Assembly (NCBI GenBank): GCA_964501065.1
Contig: CAZCRF010000002.1
Coordinates: forward strand, 73,379 to 137,378
Direction: 5' to 3'
From: Hallerella sp964501065
Lineage (GTDB): Bacteria > Fibrobacterota > Fibrobacteria > Fibrobacterales > Fibrobacteraceae
Length of the DNA stretch: 64,000 nt
Position 1 is the first letter of the stretch. Each line of letters begins with the position of its first letter. Made by a program: the position numbers and the translations under genes. The notes under the pieces were generated by a model that was given only the letters and a program-made list of their open reading frames with translations, did no database searches and was not told the DNA's origin. This document shows positions 24,917 through 33,999 of the stretch, in pieces.

Positions 24917-24945
24917 TTGATTGCGAAATGCGAAAAGTCTATTTA
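24917..24945 (+). promoter_or_regulatory. Promoter of the 24972 outer-membrane protein gene
   Basis: TTGATT (24917-24922), 17 bp, TATTTA (24940-24945), followed by a short leader with CAGGAG. Confidence 0.6.
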
Positions 24946-24971
24946 ATTTTAGGGAAAACAGGAGATGACTG

Positions 24972-26258
24972 ATGAATTTGAAATCGGCCGCAAGTATTGG
25001 TTTGACCATTGGAATCTTTGGCGTTGGATTGTCTTTTGCCACTTTTGCCCGCGTGGAGTCCATGGGCAAGAACACGACTTACATCATGGACGATGTGAGC
25101 ATTTTCGACAACCCGGCGAACATCAACCTGTATCCGAATTATTTGATTGGCGGTTTTGGAACTTATTTGGAGGATGTGGAAACGGGAACGAACCGGGATC
25201 CCCAGCATCCGACTTTTGGCGGCATCTTCTCCTTGAGTCTGGGCAGTGAAGAATCCCCGGATCCGAGGCTCTCGATTGGCGGTTTGTTCGGCAGGGAAGA
25301 CGCCAAGCTTTTCCGCTTTTTGCCGACCTATTACGTCGATGACGCGAATAGGGTGCACGCCTTGCCGAAAACGGTGACCAATTTTGACGGTTTCCTCGGT
25401 GGGACTCTTTCAAACGGGAACGCTTTGGGCTTGCACGTTTACATTGCTCATCAGGATGGCGGCTATGAGACGGAGAGCGGTACGTACCAAGCGGACATCA
25501 ATTCCTATGCGTCGATAATCCGGGCCGACGCCGGTATCAATTTTCAATTGACGAATACGATGGACTGGGAACTTTCCGGCGGTTTGGCGCGAATTCAGTA
25601 CGGTCCCGAGCATAAAAGCTTTTTTGATGACGGCGACTTCTCGTACTTGGTCAATTCCAGGGCTTTCATCACCTTGGACGCCATTGACGGGGAACTTGTT
25701 CCGGCGATGAATGCGCATTTCATCAAGTCTCCCGGCATCAAGGAAACTCACGCGCAGGTGGGAGTTGGCATCAACGTGGGGCTCGACAAGGGGTTCTTTT
25801 GGCTGGGCGGCGACTTCGTGTGGAACCGGGAAAAGGCTCACGATTGGACTTTTGATTACGACAGCGGGGAATCGACCTACGACTCCCAAAGCGAAGACTC
25901 CTATTGGGATGAACGGAGCGATATCGGCGGCATCATCAGCTTCGGCATTGAACGGAATATTTGGTGGGACTGGTTCGTCATTCGCGTGGGCGGACAAAAG
26001 TCCATTCTTTACACGGAATGCGACAAGGATTCTCACAACGGTGGGAAGAAGGGCATTTGCTCGGAAAACGGGAATTTCTTTTCGACGAATCCGGTTGGGA
26101 ACGGGACGATTGACGACCATGTCGGTTGGGGCTTCGGCATCAACATTGAAGAAAAGTTGAAAATTGACGTGACGATTGCCGAGGATTTGCTGTTCCGCAA
26201 TCCGTTCCAAGGAGAGGGACGCTGGTTCTCGCGTCTGGATGCGACTTACTCCTTCTAA
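24972..26258 (+). CDS. Predicted outer-membrane beta-barrel protein, unknown function
   Basis: 428 residues with a signal peptide (about 1-27, ending FATFA). Alternating aromatic and hydrophobic strands run to a C-terminal Phe (DATYSF), the usual signal for outer-membrane insertion. The early segment IMDDVSIFDNPANINLYPNY resembles the NPA-type start of PorV-like barrels. CAGGAG precedes the ATG. It has its own promoter and terminator and lies just after the TolQR-TonB-like genes, so a link to that machine is possible but unproven. Confidence 0.75.
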   Translation: MNLKSAASIGLTIGIFGVGLSFATFARVESMGKNTTYIMDDVSIFDNPANINLYPNYLIGGFGTYLEDVETGTNRDPQHPTFGGIFSLSLGSEESPDPRLSIGGLFGREDAKLFRFLPTYYVDDANRVHALPKTVTNFDGFLGGTLSNGNALGLHVYIAHQDGGYETESGTYQADINSYASIIRADAGINFQLTNTMDWELSGGLARIQYGPEHKSFFDDGDFSYLVNSRAFITLDAIDGELVPAMNAHFIKSPGIKETHAQVGVGINVGLDKGFFWLGGDFVWNREKAHDWTFDYDSGESTYDSQSEDSYWDERSDIGGIISFGIERNIWWDWFVIRVGGQKSILYTECDKDSHNGGKKGICSENGNFFSTNPVGNGTIDDHVGWGFGINIEEKLKIDVTIAEDLLFRNPFQGEGRWFSRLDATYSF

Positions 26259-26270
26259 ATCTTTGAAAGG

Positions 26271-26298
26271 CCCCGTTCGTTCGAAACGGGGTTTTTTA
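26271..26298 (+). terminator. Rho-independent terminator after the 24972 gene
   Basis: CCCCGTT pairs with AACGGGG and is followed by six T. The T tract runs straight into the next gene's -10 element. Confidence 0.85.
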
Positions 26299-26302
26299 TA
26301 TT
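26297..26302 (+). promoter_or_regulatory. -10 element of a predicted leaderless promoter
   Basis: TATATT, then TGGATT, then the ATG at 26309. No ribosome-binding site. It overlaps the tail of the preceding terminator. Confidence 0.5.
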
Positions 26303-26308
26303 TGGATT

Positions 26309-26695
26309 ATGCGAAAATGGTGGTTCATCCTAGTCTCCCTTTGGCTCTTCGGCTGCGCAGAACCGCAGGAAAATATTGAAGAGAAGCTTTCGGCTTATTT
26401 GCAGGAGGACTTGAAGTTCATGGTGGCGGCGACTCTCCATGCAAGCCATGACAAGAACGCCCTGTTGGATACGCCTTATTTTCGGATTCGGGATTTGCGT
26501 TTTTTCGACAAAGAGCATTCCAAAATGTACTCCGCCTATGCTGACGTGGAGTTTTTCATTTATCGGGACATCAAAATGTACGAAGAGCGGAAATACCGCT
26601 ACGACAACACCTACTTGCAGTGGGATCGTTATTTTAAAAAATGGCATTTTGGGGTGGACAACGGCGAAGAACCGAAAAATGAATCGAGTTTTTAG
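26309..26695 (+). CDS. Small lipoprotein of unknown function
   Basis: 128 residues. Lipoprotein signal with lipobox LFGC (Cys16). The mature part is charged and aromatic (YADVEFFIYRDIKMYEERKY, WDRYFKKWHFGVDNG) with no family I recognise. It sits 38 bp before mreB and may be read together with it, although mreB has its own -10. A predicted leaderless message. Confidence 0.75.
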   Translation: MRKWWFILVSLWLFGCAEPQENIEEKLSAYLQEDLKFMVAATLHASHDKNALLDTPYFRIRDLRFFDKEHSKMYSAYADVEFFIYRDIKMYEERKYRYDNTYLQWDRYFKKWHFGVDNGEEPKNESSF

Positions 26696-26696
26696 C

Positions 26697-26702
26697 TATA
26701 TT
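26697..26702 (+). promoter_or_regulatory. -10 element upstream of mreB
   Basis: TATATTTG (extended TANNTTTG form) begins two bases after the stop of the lipoprotein gene. The -35 region is poor. Confidence 0.45.
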
Positions 26703-26733
26703 TGAAACAAAATTATTTAGAAGGAATTCGATT

Positions 26734-27756
26734 TTGTTTGGATTGTTTTCTTGCGATATTGGAGTCGATCTTGGCACGGCGAACACACTGATCCATGTCG
26801 CCGGACAAGGCATTGTCATCAACGAACCCACTGTCGTCGCGATGGATCGCAAAAACGACCGCGTGACGGCAATCGGCAGCGAAGCGAAGAAAATGCTCGG
26901 TCGCACGCCCGGGGCGACGGAAGCGATTCGGCCGATGAAGGACGGCGTCATTGCGGACTTCCAATTGGTGGAAATCCTGCTTTCGACGTTTATCAAGCGG
27001 GTGCAGAAATATCCGCTGTTCTTGGTGAAACCGCGCGTCGTGATCGGCGTGCCTTCCGGCATTACCGAAGTGGAAAAACGCGCTGTGACCGATGCCGCCC
27101 GGATGGCCGGCGCCAAGGAAGTGCACTTGGTTCACGAACCGATGGCCGCCGCGATTGGCATGGGAATCCCCGTTGACGGCCCCGCCGGGAACATGATTGT
27201 CGATATCGGGGGCGGGACTTCCGACATCGCCGTCATCGCCTTGAACGGGATTTCTTGCAATGCGTCGATTCGGGTCGGTGGAGATGAAATGGACGACGCC
27301 ATCATGAACTATTTGCGCAAGACTTATAATTTGGTCGTCGGGGAGACTTCCGCCGAGCAAATCAAGATGCAAATCGGTTCGGCGTTCCCGCTAGAGGAAG
27401 AGTTGACGATGGAAGTCAAGGGGCGCGACGTCATGGCCGGGCTCCCGCGTACGATGACGATTCGGAGTGAAGAAATTCGAGAAGCCTTGAACGAACCGGT
27501 GATTGCGATTGTCGATGCCGTGAAGCAGGCCTTGGCCCTCACGCCGCCGGAACTTTCGGCCGATATCTTGGACCGCGGCATCATCATGTCGGGTGGAGGT
27601 TCCAAACTTCGTGGGCTGGATGTCCGCATCCGCAAGGAAACGGGACTTTCGGTGAACGTTATCGACGACCCGCTGCTTTGCGTTTGCAAAGGCGCTGCGC
27701 GCATCCTTGAAGATTTGGACAAATACCGTCCGGTTTTGATTTCTTCGACGGTGTAA
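26734..27756 (+). CDS. mreB: Rod-shape determining protein MreB, TTG start
   Basis: Bacterial actin that organises the elongation peptidoglycan machinery under the inner membrane; 340 residues, normal length. Nucleotide-binding motifs: DIGVDLGTANTLIHVAG (phosphate 1), IVDIGGGTSDIAVIAL (phosphate 2), IIMSGGGSKLRGLD (adenosine). The start is a TTG at 26734, supported by AGAAGGA eight bases upstream and by the MFGLFSCDIGVDLGT alignment. It leads mreB-mreC-mreD-mrdA-rodA. Confidence 0.98.
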   Translation: MFGLFSCDIGVDLGTANTLIHVAGQGIVINEPTVVAMDRKNDRVTAIGSEAKKMLGRTPGATEAIRPMKDGVIADFQLVEILLSTFIKRVQKYPLFLVKPRVVIGVPSGITEVEKRAVTDAARMAGAKEVHLVHEPMAAAIGMGIPVDGPAGNMIVDIGGGTSDIAVIALNGISCNASIRVGGDEMDDAIMNYLRKTYNLVVGETSAEQIKMQIGSAFPLEEELTMEVKGRDVMAGLPRTMTIRSEEIREALNEPVIAIVDAVKQALALTPPELSADILDRGIIMSGGGSKLRGLDVRIRKETGLSVNVIDDPLLCVCKGAARILEDLDKYRPVLISSTV

Positions 27757-27765
27757 TCTGGGAAA

Positions 27766-28602
27766 ATGAAGTTTTTCCGCGTTCTGGGCAAAGTCCTTTC
27801 CAAGGGGCACGGTCTAGTCCTTTTCGTCATCCTCCTGCTGTTGGGACTCGGCATTCGGCATTTGGAGAGCGAAGGCAAGGAAACCCTTGTCGCGGGGGCT
27901 TTGACTTCGGTTTATTATCCGGCGCAAATGGTGGTGTCTTCGGTGAACCGCCTGCATTCGCTTTCCAATGAAAACGACCAATTGAAAAGGGAGAATGCCC
28001 GGTTGAAGTTGGAACGGGACAATCTGCGGGAGAGCGTGGAAGAGGCGGGGCGGTTACGGGAACTGGTTCACTTCGACAATGTGTGGGATTATTCAATCGT
28101 CACCGCTCGCGTGATTGGGAAAAATCCGGGTCGATTCTTGACGACATTCGTACTCAATCGGGGGACGGAACACGGAATCGATTTGAATATGCCCGTTTTC
28201 ACGGTTCACGGCCTCGTCGGGCGGATTTCTGCCGTTTCCAAGTCGCATTCGAAGGCGCAGCTCCTGCCTGATCCGGCCTTGCACGTTTCCGTCATGGTGC
28301 AGCGGAGTCGGGTCGTCGGTTTCTTGGATGGGGGCTCCGCCAATTATTTGCAGGCGACCGTGCCGTCTTATGTCGGTGTGAAGGAGGGCGACACCTTGGT
28401 GACTTCGGGGCTTGGCGGCATTTACCCGAAGGGAATCGGCGTCGGGATCGTCCGTTCCTTGCGCAAGGGTGACGTGGAAGTGGTGACGGAACTCGAACTC
28501 GAACCGTTTCAAAAGTTCACCCGCTTGGAAGAAGTTTTCATCATGCAGAAAGAGCCGGATTGGACAGCCCAGGAGATGAGCGGAAGTGCTGAAGTTCATT
28601 AA
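27766..28602 (+). CDS. mreC: Rod-shape determining protein MreC
   Basis: Periplasmic scaffold of the elongasome, 278 residues. One N-terminal membrane helix (about 14-30), a coiled coil at about 60-95 (LSNENDQLKRENARLKLERD) and the two-barrel MreC core (TTFVLNRGTEHGIDLNMPVF, GLVGRISAVSKSHSKAQLL, GDTLVTSGLGGIYPKGIGVG). It starts nine bases after mreB and overlaps mreD by 17 bases. Confidence 0.95.
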   Translation: MKFFRVLGKVLSKGHGLVLFVILLLLGLGIRHLESEGKETLVAGALTSVYYPAQMVVSSVNRLHSLSNENDQLKRENARLKLERDNLRESVEEAGRLRELVHFDNVWDYSIVTARVIGKNPGRFLTTFVLNRGTEHGIDLNMPVFTVHGLVGRISAVSKSHSKAQLLPDPALHVSVMVQRSRVVGFLDGGSANYLQATVPSYVGVKEGDTLVTSGLGGIYPKGIGVGIVRSLRKGDVEVVTELELEPFQKFTRLEEVFIMQKEPDWTAQEMSGSAEVH

Positions 28603-29080
28603 ACATTTTCTGCTGTTTATCGTGACGGTCGTCTTGCAGACGACGTTGGCCGTGAAGATTGAGTTCTACGGGCAGGAGCCGGACTTCGTCTTGATTTTCG
28701 TCGTCGTGATGGCGATTTCTTGCGGTCCCGTCTCTGGGATGCTCTGGGGATTTTTCGCCGGTTTTTCGGAAGACGTCTATGCTTCGGTGGATTGGCTCGG
28801 AGCGGAGACGATTGCGCTCACGTGCGTGGGTTTTGGCGTGGGGCAACTCGAAGAGAGGTTCTTGCGGTTGAACTTGGCGACGAAAGTCGCCTTGCTCGGA
28901 CTGGCCTTCATCTTGAACGATGTCATCTATTATGGACTGATCGGCATTCCGCAGGCCAGCGCGTCTTCTTTCTTTTTGTCGAAGACCCTTCCCGAATGCA
29001 TTTACACGATGCTGTTCGGAGCGCTCTTCTTTTTCTTGTTGAACTGGTTCGATTCCCGTTCGCGAAAAAATGCCCGATAA
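28586..29080 (+). CDS. mreD: Rod-shape determining protein MreD
   Basis: Polytopic inner-membrane protein of 164 residues with five or six hydrophobic segments (TVVLQTTLAVKIEFYGQEPD, GPVSGMLWGFFAGFSEDVYA) and the usual MreD length. The GTG start at 28586 lies inside mreC, with AGGAG upstream; the ATG of mrdA overlaps its end. Assigned from position between mreC and mrdA as well as topology. Confidence 0.9.
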   Translation: MLKFIKHFLLFIVTVVLQTTLAVKIEFYGQEPDFVLIFVVVMAISCGPVSGMLWGFFAGFSEDVYASVDWLGAETIALTCVGFGVGQLEERFLRLNLATKVALLGLAFILNDVIYYGLIGIPQASASSFFLSKTLPECIYTMLFGALFFFLLNWFDSRSRKNAR

Positions 29081-30929
29081 GTCGTCCCATAGTGATGTGT
29101 TCGATCGCAACGTGAAGTCGCTTGTCTTCATGGCTGCGGTGGGAATCGTCTTCTTTTGCTTGTCCGTGCGGCTGTTTTACTTGCAATCCGTCCGTTATGA
29201 AGAAAATTTGCAGAGTTCCGATGAGAACAGGTTGCGCCGGATAGAGCTCCGGGCGGAACGCGGATTGATTTTTGACAGGGAAGGGAAACTTCTCGTCGGC
29301 AACCGTCCGTCGTATCAAATTGTCTTGTTGCCGGCGGAAATTCGGAAAATGAGCGCGGGGATGAAGGATTCCCTTTTCAAGAAATTGATCCGTCTGAAGG
29401 ATTCGTCGGGGGAGCTTGTCTTCGATTCCGCCGTTGTCGATACGATGTTTCAACGCTGCGGCTGGAAATCGCACGGGATTCTCCGCATTTTGGAAGACGC
29501 TTCCGTGGAGCAAGTCTCCGTGGTGCAGGAACGGTCGTTCGAGTTTCCCGGCGTGACGACTGTTGTGGAATCCAGGAGGTCTTATCCTTATGGAACGCTA
29601 GCCGCGCACGCCTTCGGCTACACGGGGGAGATTTCGGAGGAACAGCTTTCGAAGCCGGAATTCGCGGAATATTCTTCCGGGGACAGAATCGGCCAGAAAG
29701 GCCTTGAAATGCAATACGACACGGAGTTCCGCGGAAAGGACGGCGTCAAATACGTGGAGGTCGATGCCTACGGTCGGGAAGTCGGCTTTATCGACGGGAT
29801 GCGGAACTCCCCTTCCGTCCCCGGCTACGGCATGGTGACGACTTTGGATTTGGACGTGCAATTGGCTGCGGAGGCGGCTTTGCCGGATTCGGTCCGCGGG
29901 GCTGTCGTCGCCATTGACCCTCGGAATGGAGAAATCCTCGCGATGGTTTCATCGCCTCGGATGGATCCGAACATCTTTTCCTTGAAGCGTCGGGAGCGCA
30001 ACAAGGGCTGGGCCAAGGTCGCCTTGGACACGGCGCGCCCTTTGATGAATCGCGCCATTGCGGGAGTTTACCCGCCCGCTTCCGTCTTCAAACTGGTGAC
30101 TTCCGGTGCGGGTCTTGAAAATGGCCTTGTCGAGGGGACGACGCACATGCAGAAACCTTGTACGGGCGGCTACACGTTCGGTTCGCGTTACCAAAAGTGC
30201 TGGGGGACGCATGGGAACTTGAATTTGGTGAATTCCCTGCGCCTTTCGTGCGATGTGTATTTTTACCAGCTCGGTTTGATGCTCGGGATGGAGCGCATCA
30301 ATGAATTCGGATACCGGTTCGGGCTGGGGCATTTGTTGGGGATTGACATCCCTGGGGAGAAGGCGGGGTGGCTTCCGGATTCCGTTTCGTTTAACGAGCG
30401 GAATCGGCGGAACGGTTGGCGCTGGGCGCGAGGGCTTATTTTGAACTTGGCGATTGGGCAGGGGCAATTGGTGACGCCTCTCCAAGAAGCTGTTCTGGCG
30501 GGTTCCATTGCGACGGGGAAGGGTGTCTTCCGCCCTCATTTGATGAAGGAGCTTCGCGATGCCGACAATCGCATTGTGGAAAGCTACATCCCTCAAAAGA
30601 TTTTTGAAGGCAATATGCGGGAATCAACGCATCGCACTCTGCTTGCCGGAATGGATTCTGTCGTCAATCATCCCGGCGGGACGGGCAAGCGGGCTGCTAT
30701 TTCGGGTATCCGCGTCGGGGGAAAGTCCGGCTCTGCGGAATGGAAAAAGGGGGAGAAGACCCATGCCTGGTTTGTCGCCGTCGCACCCCTCGACAATCCG
30801 GAAATTGCCGTGGCCGTCGTCCAAGAGGCGGAAGGCGGCGGAGGGGCGAAGTCCGCTCCGATTTGTCGCAAGGTGATGGAAGCTTACTTTGCGAAACAAG
30901 CGGGCGATTCCGTGGAGGTCAAAAAATGA
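29070..30929 (+). CDS. mrdA: Penicillin-binding protein 2 (elongation transpeptidase)
   Basis: Cross-links peptidoglycan during rod elongation. 619 residues: one membrane helix (about 13-33), a pedestal domain with the RGLIFDREGKLLVGNRPS motif, and a transpeptidase domain with active-site Ser338 in YPPASVFKL, the SxN-position SCD, and the third motif KSGSAE (Lys552), a variant of the usual KTGTAE. It overlaps mreD at its start and rodA at its end (ATGA). Confidence 0.95.
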   Translation: MPDKSSHSDVFDRNVKSLVFMAAVGIVFFCLSVRLFYLQSVRYEENLQSSDENRLRRIELRAERGLIFDREGKLLVGNRPSYQIVLLPAEIRKMSAGMKDSLFKKLIRLKDSSGELVFDSAVVDTMFQRCGWKSHGILRILEDASVEQVSVVQERSFEFPGVTTVVESRRSYPYGTLAAHAFGYTGEISEEQLSKPEFAEYSSGDRIGQKGLEMQYDTEFRGKDGVKYVEVDAYGREVGFIDGMRNSPSVPGYGMVTTLDLDVQLAAEAALPDSVRGAVVAIDPRNGEILAMVSSPRMDPNIFSLKRRERNKGWAKVALDTARPLMNRAIAGVYPPASVFKLVTSGAGLENGLVEGTTHMQKPCTGGYTFGSRYQKCWGTHGNLNLVNSLRLSCDVYFYQLGLMLGMERINEFGYRFGLGHLLGIDIPGEKAGWLPDSVSFNERNRRNGWRWARGLILNLAIGQGQLVTPLQEAVLAGSIATGKGVFRPHLMKELRDADNRIVESYIPQKIFEGNMRESTHRTLLAGMDSVVNHPGGTGKRAAISGIRVGGKSGSAEWKKGEKTHAWFVAVAPLDNPEIAVAVVQEAEGGGGAKSAPICRKVMEAYFAKQAGDSVEVKK

Positions 30930-32197
30930 GAGGCTCCGGTCGTTTTTTGAGCAATGCGATGAAAATCGATTGGCTGTTTTTGGCCTTGGTCTTTGCCTTG
31001 ACCTTTTTGGGAATCGTGTTGGTCTTTTCGGCAACGGTGAATGCGGAGCGCGTCTGGTACACGTCGCATTGGTTCCGGCAGATTGTCTATTTCGCCTTCG
31101 GTTGTATTTTGGCTGCGGGATTCGCCTTGATTCGAATCGATTATTGGCAGAGGCTTGCGTTTCCGCTCTATTTTTTGACGGTTGTCCTGCTCGCTTTCGT
31201 CGCCTTTGGCGGCGGGGACAGCGCCAAGGGGGCCGGGCGATGGATTGATTTTGGCCTCATCAAAATCCAGCCGTCCGAATTTGCAAAAATCACCTTTCTT
31301 TTGGCGATGTCGAAGTGGCTTTCGACGCATCGGGTGAACATCTTGAAACCGAAGACCTTTGCCGTTCCTGCGGTGATATTTTTCGTGCCGTTCGTGTTGG
31401 TGCTGCGGCAGCCGGACTTGAGCACGGCCCTCGTGTTCACGGCGGTGACGATTGTGGGGCTTTACTGGTCGGGATTGACCTTGAAAGATCTGTTCTTGCT
31501 GCTGAGTCCTGTCGCGTCGGTTATCCTTTCCTATCCGCAAATCCCCTATTCCCAAGTGCTCTGGGGGCTTCTCCTTTGCATCGTGTTCTTGATGCTGCTG
31601 TCCCACAAGTTGCCGAAAAAGTTTGTCGTCGTGATTCTTTCCCTGAACATCATCTGCGGCTATGCGAGCACGGTCGCGTGGAACTCCTTGGAAGACCACC
31701 AGCGGGATCGCGTGATGACGTTTGTCGATCCGATGCGCGACCCGAAGGGCGCCGGTTATCAAGTGATACAGTCCGAAGTGGCGATTGGGAGCGGTGGACT
31801 TTTCGGGAAGGGATTCCGCGAGGGGACGCAGACGAATCTGGCCTTTTTGCCGGAAGAGCATACGGATTTCATTTTCAGCGTTTTGGGGGAACAGTTCGGC
31901 TTCGTCGGCTGTGTCGTCGTCCTGGGATTGTACTTTTTGTTCCTGTGGCGCGCGATTTCCATTTGCCGGTTGCATTTGGATCCGTTCGTGAACTTGGTCG
32001 TGGCGGGGGCTTGTACGATTTTCTTCTTTCATATGACGGTGAACATTTCCATGACGCTCGGGCTGATGCCCGTCACCGGGCTTCCGCTGCCATTTCTTTC
32101 TTATGGTGGGTCCTTCATGCTGACGTGCATGATGCTCGTGGGGCTTCTGGTGAATATGCGCTACCAGGGAAGCCAGCTGGAAAGCAATTACGACTGA
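30926..32197 (+). CDS. rodA: Peptidoglycan glycosyltransferase RodA (SEDS family)
   Basis: Polymerises lipid II with PBP2. 423 residues with about ten membrane segments. SEDS motifs: FGLIKIQPSEFAKI, LVLRQPDLSTALV, FLPEEHTDFIFSVLGEQFG, MPVTGLPLPFLSYGGS. The ATG at 30926 overlaps the mrdA stop; GGAGG lies upstream. It is the last gene of the rod-shape operon. Confidence 0.97.
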   Translation: MRGSGRFLSNAMKIDWLFLALVFALTFLGIVLVFSATVNAERVWYTSHWFRQIVYFAFGCILAAGFALIRIDYWQRLAFPLYFLTVVLLAFVAFGGGDSAKGAGRWIDFGLIKIQPSEFAKITFLLAMSKWLSTHRVNILKPKTFAVPAVIFFVPFVLVLRQPDLSTALVFTAVTIVGLYWSGLTLKDLFLLLSPVASVILSYPQIPYSQVLWGLLLCIVFLMLLSHKLPKKFVVVILSLNIICGYASTVAWNSLEDHQRDRVMTFVDPMRDPKGAGYQVIQSEVAIGSGGLFGKGFREGTQTNLAFLPEEHTDFIFSVLGEQFGFVGCVVVLGLYFLFLWRAISICRLHLDPFVNLVVAGACTIFFFHMTVNISMTLGLMPVTGLPLPFLSYGGSFMLTCMMLVGLLVNMRYQGSQLESNYD

Positions 32198-32213
32198 GTC
32201 CGTGTCGACGAAG

Positions 32214-32244
32214 GAAAAAAGGCGGATTCCGGGAAGCCGCCTTT
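32214..32244. terminator. Bidirectional terminator between rodA and the small minus-strand gene
   Basis: AAAGGCGG pairs with CCGCCTTT. The minus-strand reading is followed by a T run, which suits the convergent 61-residue gene. Confidence 0.7.
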
Positions 32245-32258
32245 GGAGTTTTAAAAGA

Positions 32259-32444
32259 TTATAGAGACTTGCAGTATTGCTGCCGCCCCCTTTCGTTATA
32301 AGTGTGTGCAAAAGAGCCTTTTCGAATGGCCACGGAACTTCCGGTGAATCCGAGCAGGGCGTCTCCAGACTGGCCGCATTTTTGGTCGCCCCTTTCGTCG
32401 TAAACGTAGATGGAACTTCCTTTTTGAATGGCGAAACCAATCAT
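32259..32444 (-). CDS. 61-residue protein with two copies of a short repeat
   Basis: Supported as a real gene by an excellent ribosome site (AAGGAGG five bases before the ATG at 32444), a flanking terminator, and an internal repeat: G-F-A-I-Q-K-G-S-S-I-Y-V-Y-D-E-R-G in the first half and SSVAIRKGSFAHTYNERG in the second. The unit looks like a two-strand beta motif ending in a YxERGxQ turn. I recall small proteins of this look (GFT..TV.IRKG..IYTYDEKGRQ) in other bacteria but know no function. No signal peptide is seen; each unit ends near a Cys. The rest of 32445-32607 is noncoding and AT-rich. Confidence 0.75.
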   Translation of the reverse strand: MIGFAIQKGSSIYVYDERGDQKCGQSGDALLGFTGSSVAIRKGSFAHTYNERGRQQYCKSL

Positions 32445-32607
32445 AGAACCTCCTTGGTTTAAATGATGGTTTGTGCTCCTTGTTAAAAAGCATCGTCAAG
32501 ACTATTTTGTATTTTTTTTTGTTTTCACGTTCGATGCCCAAGGTCGCCGAGGACTCGATTGGAGGCTTCGTTCCGAAAGGGGGCGAGCCTCTGCGCCGGA
32601 AGTTTTC

Positions 32608-32613
32608 TACATT
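32608..32613 (+). promoter_or_regulatory. -10 element for rseP, very short leader
   Basis: TACATT, eight bases, then the ATG at 32622, with no Shine-Dalgarno sequence. Close to the leaderless arrangement seen at other genes here. Confidence 0.4.
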
Positions 32614-32621
32614 ATCGCTGC

Positions 32622-33992
32622 ATGGAAAATATTCTCACGAATCTTTTGATGATTTTCCTCGGGCTTTTGAGCTTGAGCTTTTTGGTCTTCATCCATGAAT
32701 TGGGGCATTTTTTGGTGGCCAAGTGGAACAAGGTCAAGGTGAACACGTTTTCCATCGGATTCGGCAAAAAGCTGTTGAAATTCAAGAAGGGCGACACGGA
32801 ATACTGCCTTTCGCTGATTCCTTTCGGCGGTTATGTCGCCATGGAGGGGGAGAATCCGGAAGATTCCGATTCGAAGGATCCGGGGGCGTTCGTGGGGAAG
32901 AGCGTCGGTGTTCGCGCGGCAATCGCCTTTGCGGGGCCGTTCGTCAACATCGCTTTCGCGTTTCTGCTTCTGGTCGGTCTTTACATGAAAGGCGTCGAAG
33001 AGCCGATTGCGTCCGAGTTGATAGTCGGGCTGGTCATTCCGGGAAGCGCGGCGGAAAAGGCCGGCGTGGAACCGGGGGACACGATTTTTGAAATAGACGG
33101 CAAACGGACGACCGGATGGGATGACTTCCGGGAGCAAATCGGGGTGAGCCTGGGCGCGGAAGTTCCGATTCGCCTGCTTCGCGGCGAAGATACGCTGTCG
33201 CTGTCGATGATTCCGGAAGAGATGGTCGTTCCCGCACAGGATTCGTCGGAAAAGGGCATCAGCATGGGTGTTGGGGAATCGGGCATCTTTCCGCGGCATC
33301 GGGTTGTCGTCAGCGGAAATCCCCTTTCGGGGAGTGCGGCGGAACGGGCGGGGCTTCTCCCCGGCGACACGATTGTGGAAATCAACCGGCAGCGCGTGTT
33401 CCGCTACCAGGATGTCGTGACTTTGGTCAACGGCTCGGAAGGGCGGCCGATGGATATCGTGATTCACCGTGGACAGGATACCTTGCACAAGGAGCTTTCC
33501 GCCGTTTACAATGAAGAGTACAAGCGTTACATGATCGGCATCCAGATGACTTACGTGATGTTCAACGAAATGCACGTGGTGAGCCGGAGCTTCCCGGCGG
33601 CGGTGGTGAAGGCGGGGAAGACCAGTTGGAAGATGGCCGTGAGCGTTCCCCGCTACTTCAAACGGATGTTCCAAGGCCAGGTGAAGGTGGACGCAATGTC
33701 CGGGCCCGTGACGATTGTCGCCGTCATGGGGAACGTGTGGCTTTCCGGATTCCAGAACTTCTTGATGATTCTCGCGCTCATCAGCATCAACTTGGGCATC
33801 ATGAACCTTTTGCCGCTCGCAATCACCGATGGGGGAATTCTCCTATTCCTGTTGATAGAAGCTGTCCGCGGCAAGGCTGTTTCCCAGGAGAAGCAAGCGT
33901 TCATCCAAAAAATCGCCCTCGCGTTCTTTTTGGCCCTCTTCGTCTTCATCACGTATCTCGATATCGGGAAAGTGGGACTTTTCTTGAAATAG
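32622..33992 (+). CDS. rseP: RseP-type site-2 intramembrane metalloprotease
   Basis: Cleaves membrane-bound anti-sigma factors and signal-peptide remnants. 456 residues. Zinc motif HELGH in VFIHELGHFLVAKW at the start of the first helix. Two PDZ domains (GSAAEKAGVEPGDTIFEIDG and GSAAERAGLLPGDTIVEINR), and the second metal motif NLLPLAITDGG in a late helix (usual form NLLPIPxLDGG). The start at 32622 places HELGH at the normal distance from the N-terminus. purD follows seven bases later. Confidence 0.95.
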   Translation: MENILTNLLMIFLGLLSLSFLVFIHELGHFLVAKWNKVKVNTFSIGFGKKLLKFKKGDTEYCLSLIPFGGYVAMEGENPEDSDSKDPGAFVGKSVGVRAAIAFAGPFVNIAFAFLLLVGLYMKGVEEPIASELIVGLVIPGSAAEKAGVEPGDTIFEIDGKRTTGWDDFREQIGVSLGAEVPIRLLRGEDTLSLSMIPEEMVVPAQDSSEKGISMGVGESGIFPRHRVVVSGNPLSGSAAERAGLLPGDTIVEINRQRVFRYQDVVTLVNGSEGRPMDIVIHRGQDTLHKELSAVYNEEYKRYMIGIQMTYVMFNEMHVVSRSFPAAVVKAGKTSWKMAVSVPRYFKRMFQGQVKVDAMSGPVTIVAVMGNVWLSGFQNFLMILALISINLGIMNLLPLAITDGGILLFLLIEAVRGKAVSQEKQAFIQKIALAFFLALFVFITYLDIGKVGLFLK

Positions 33993-33999
33993 GTAACTT

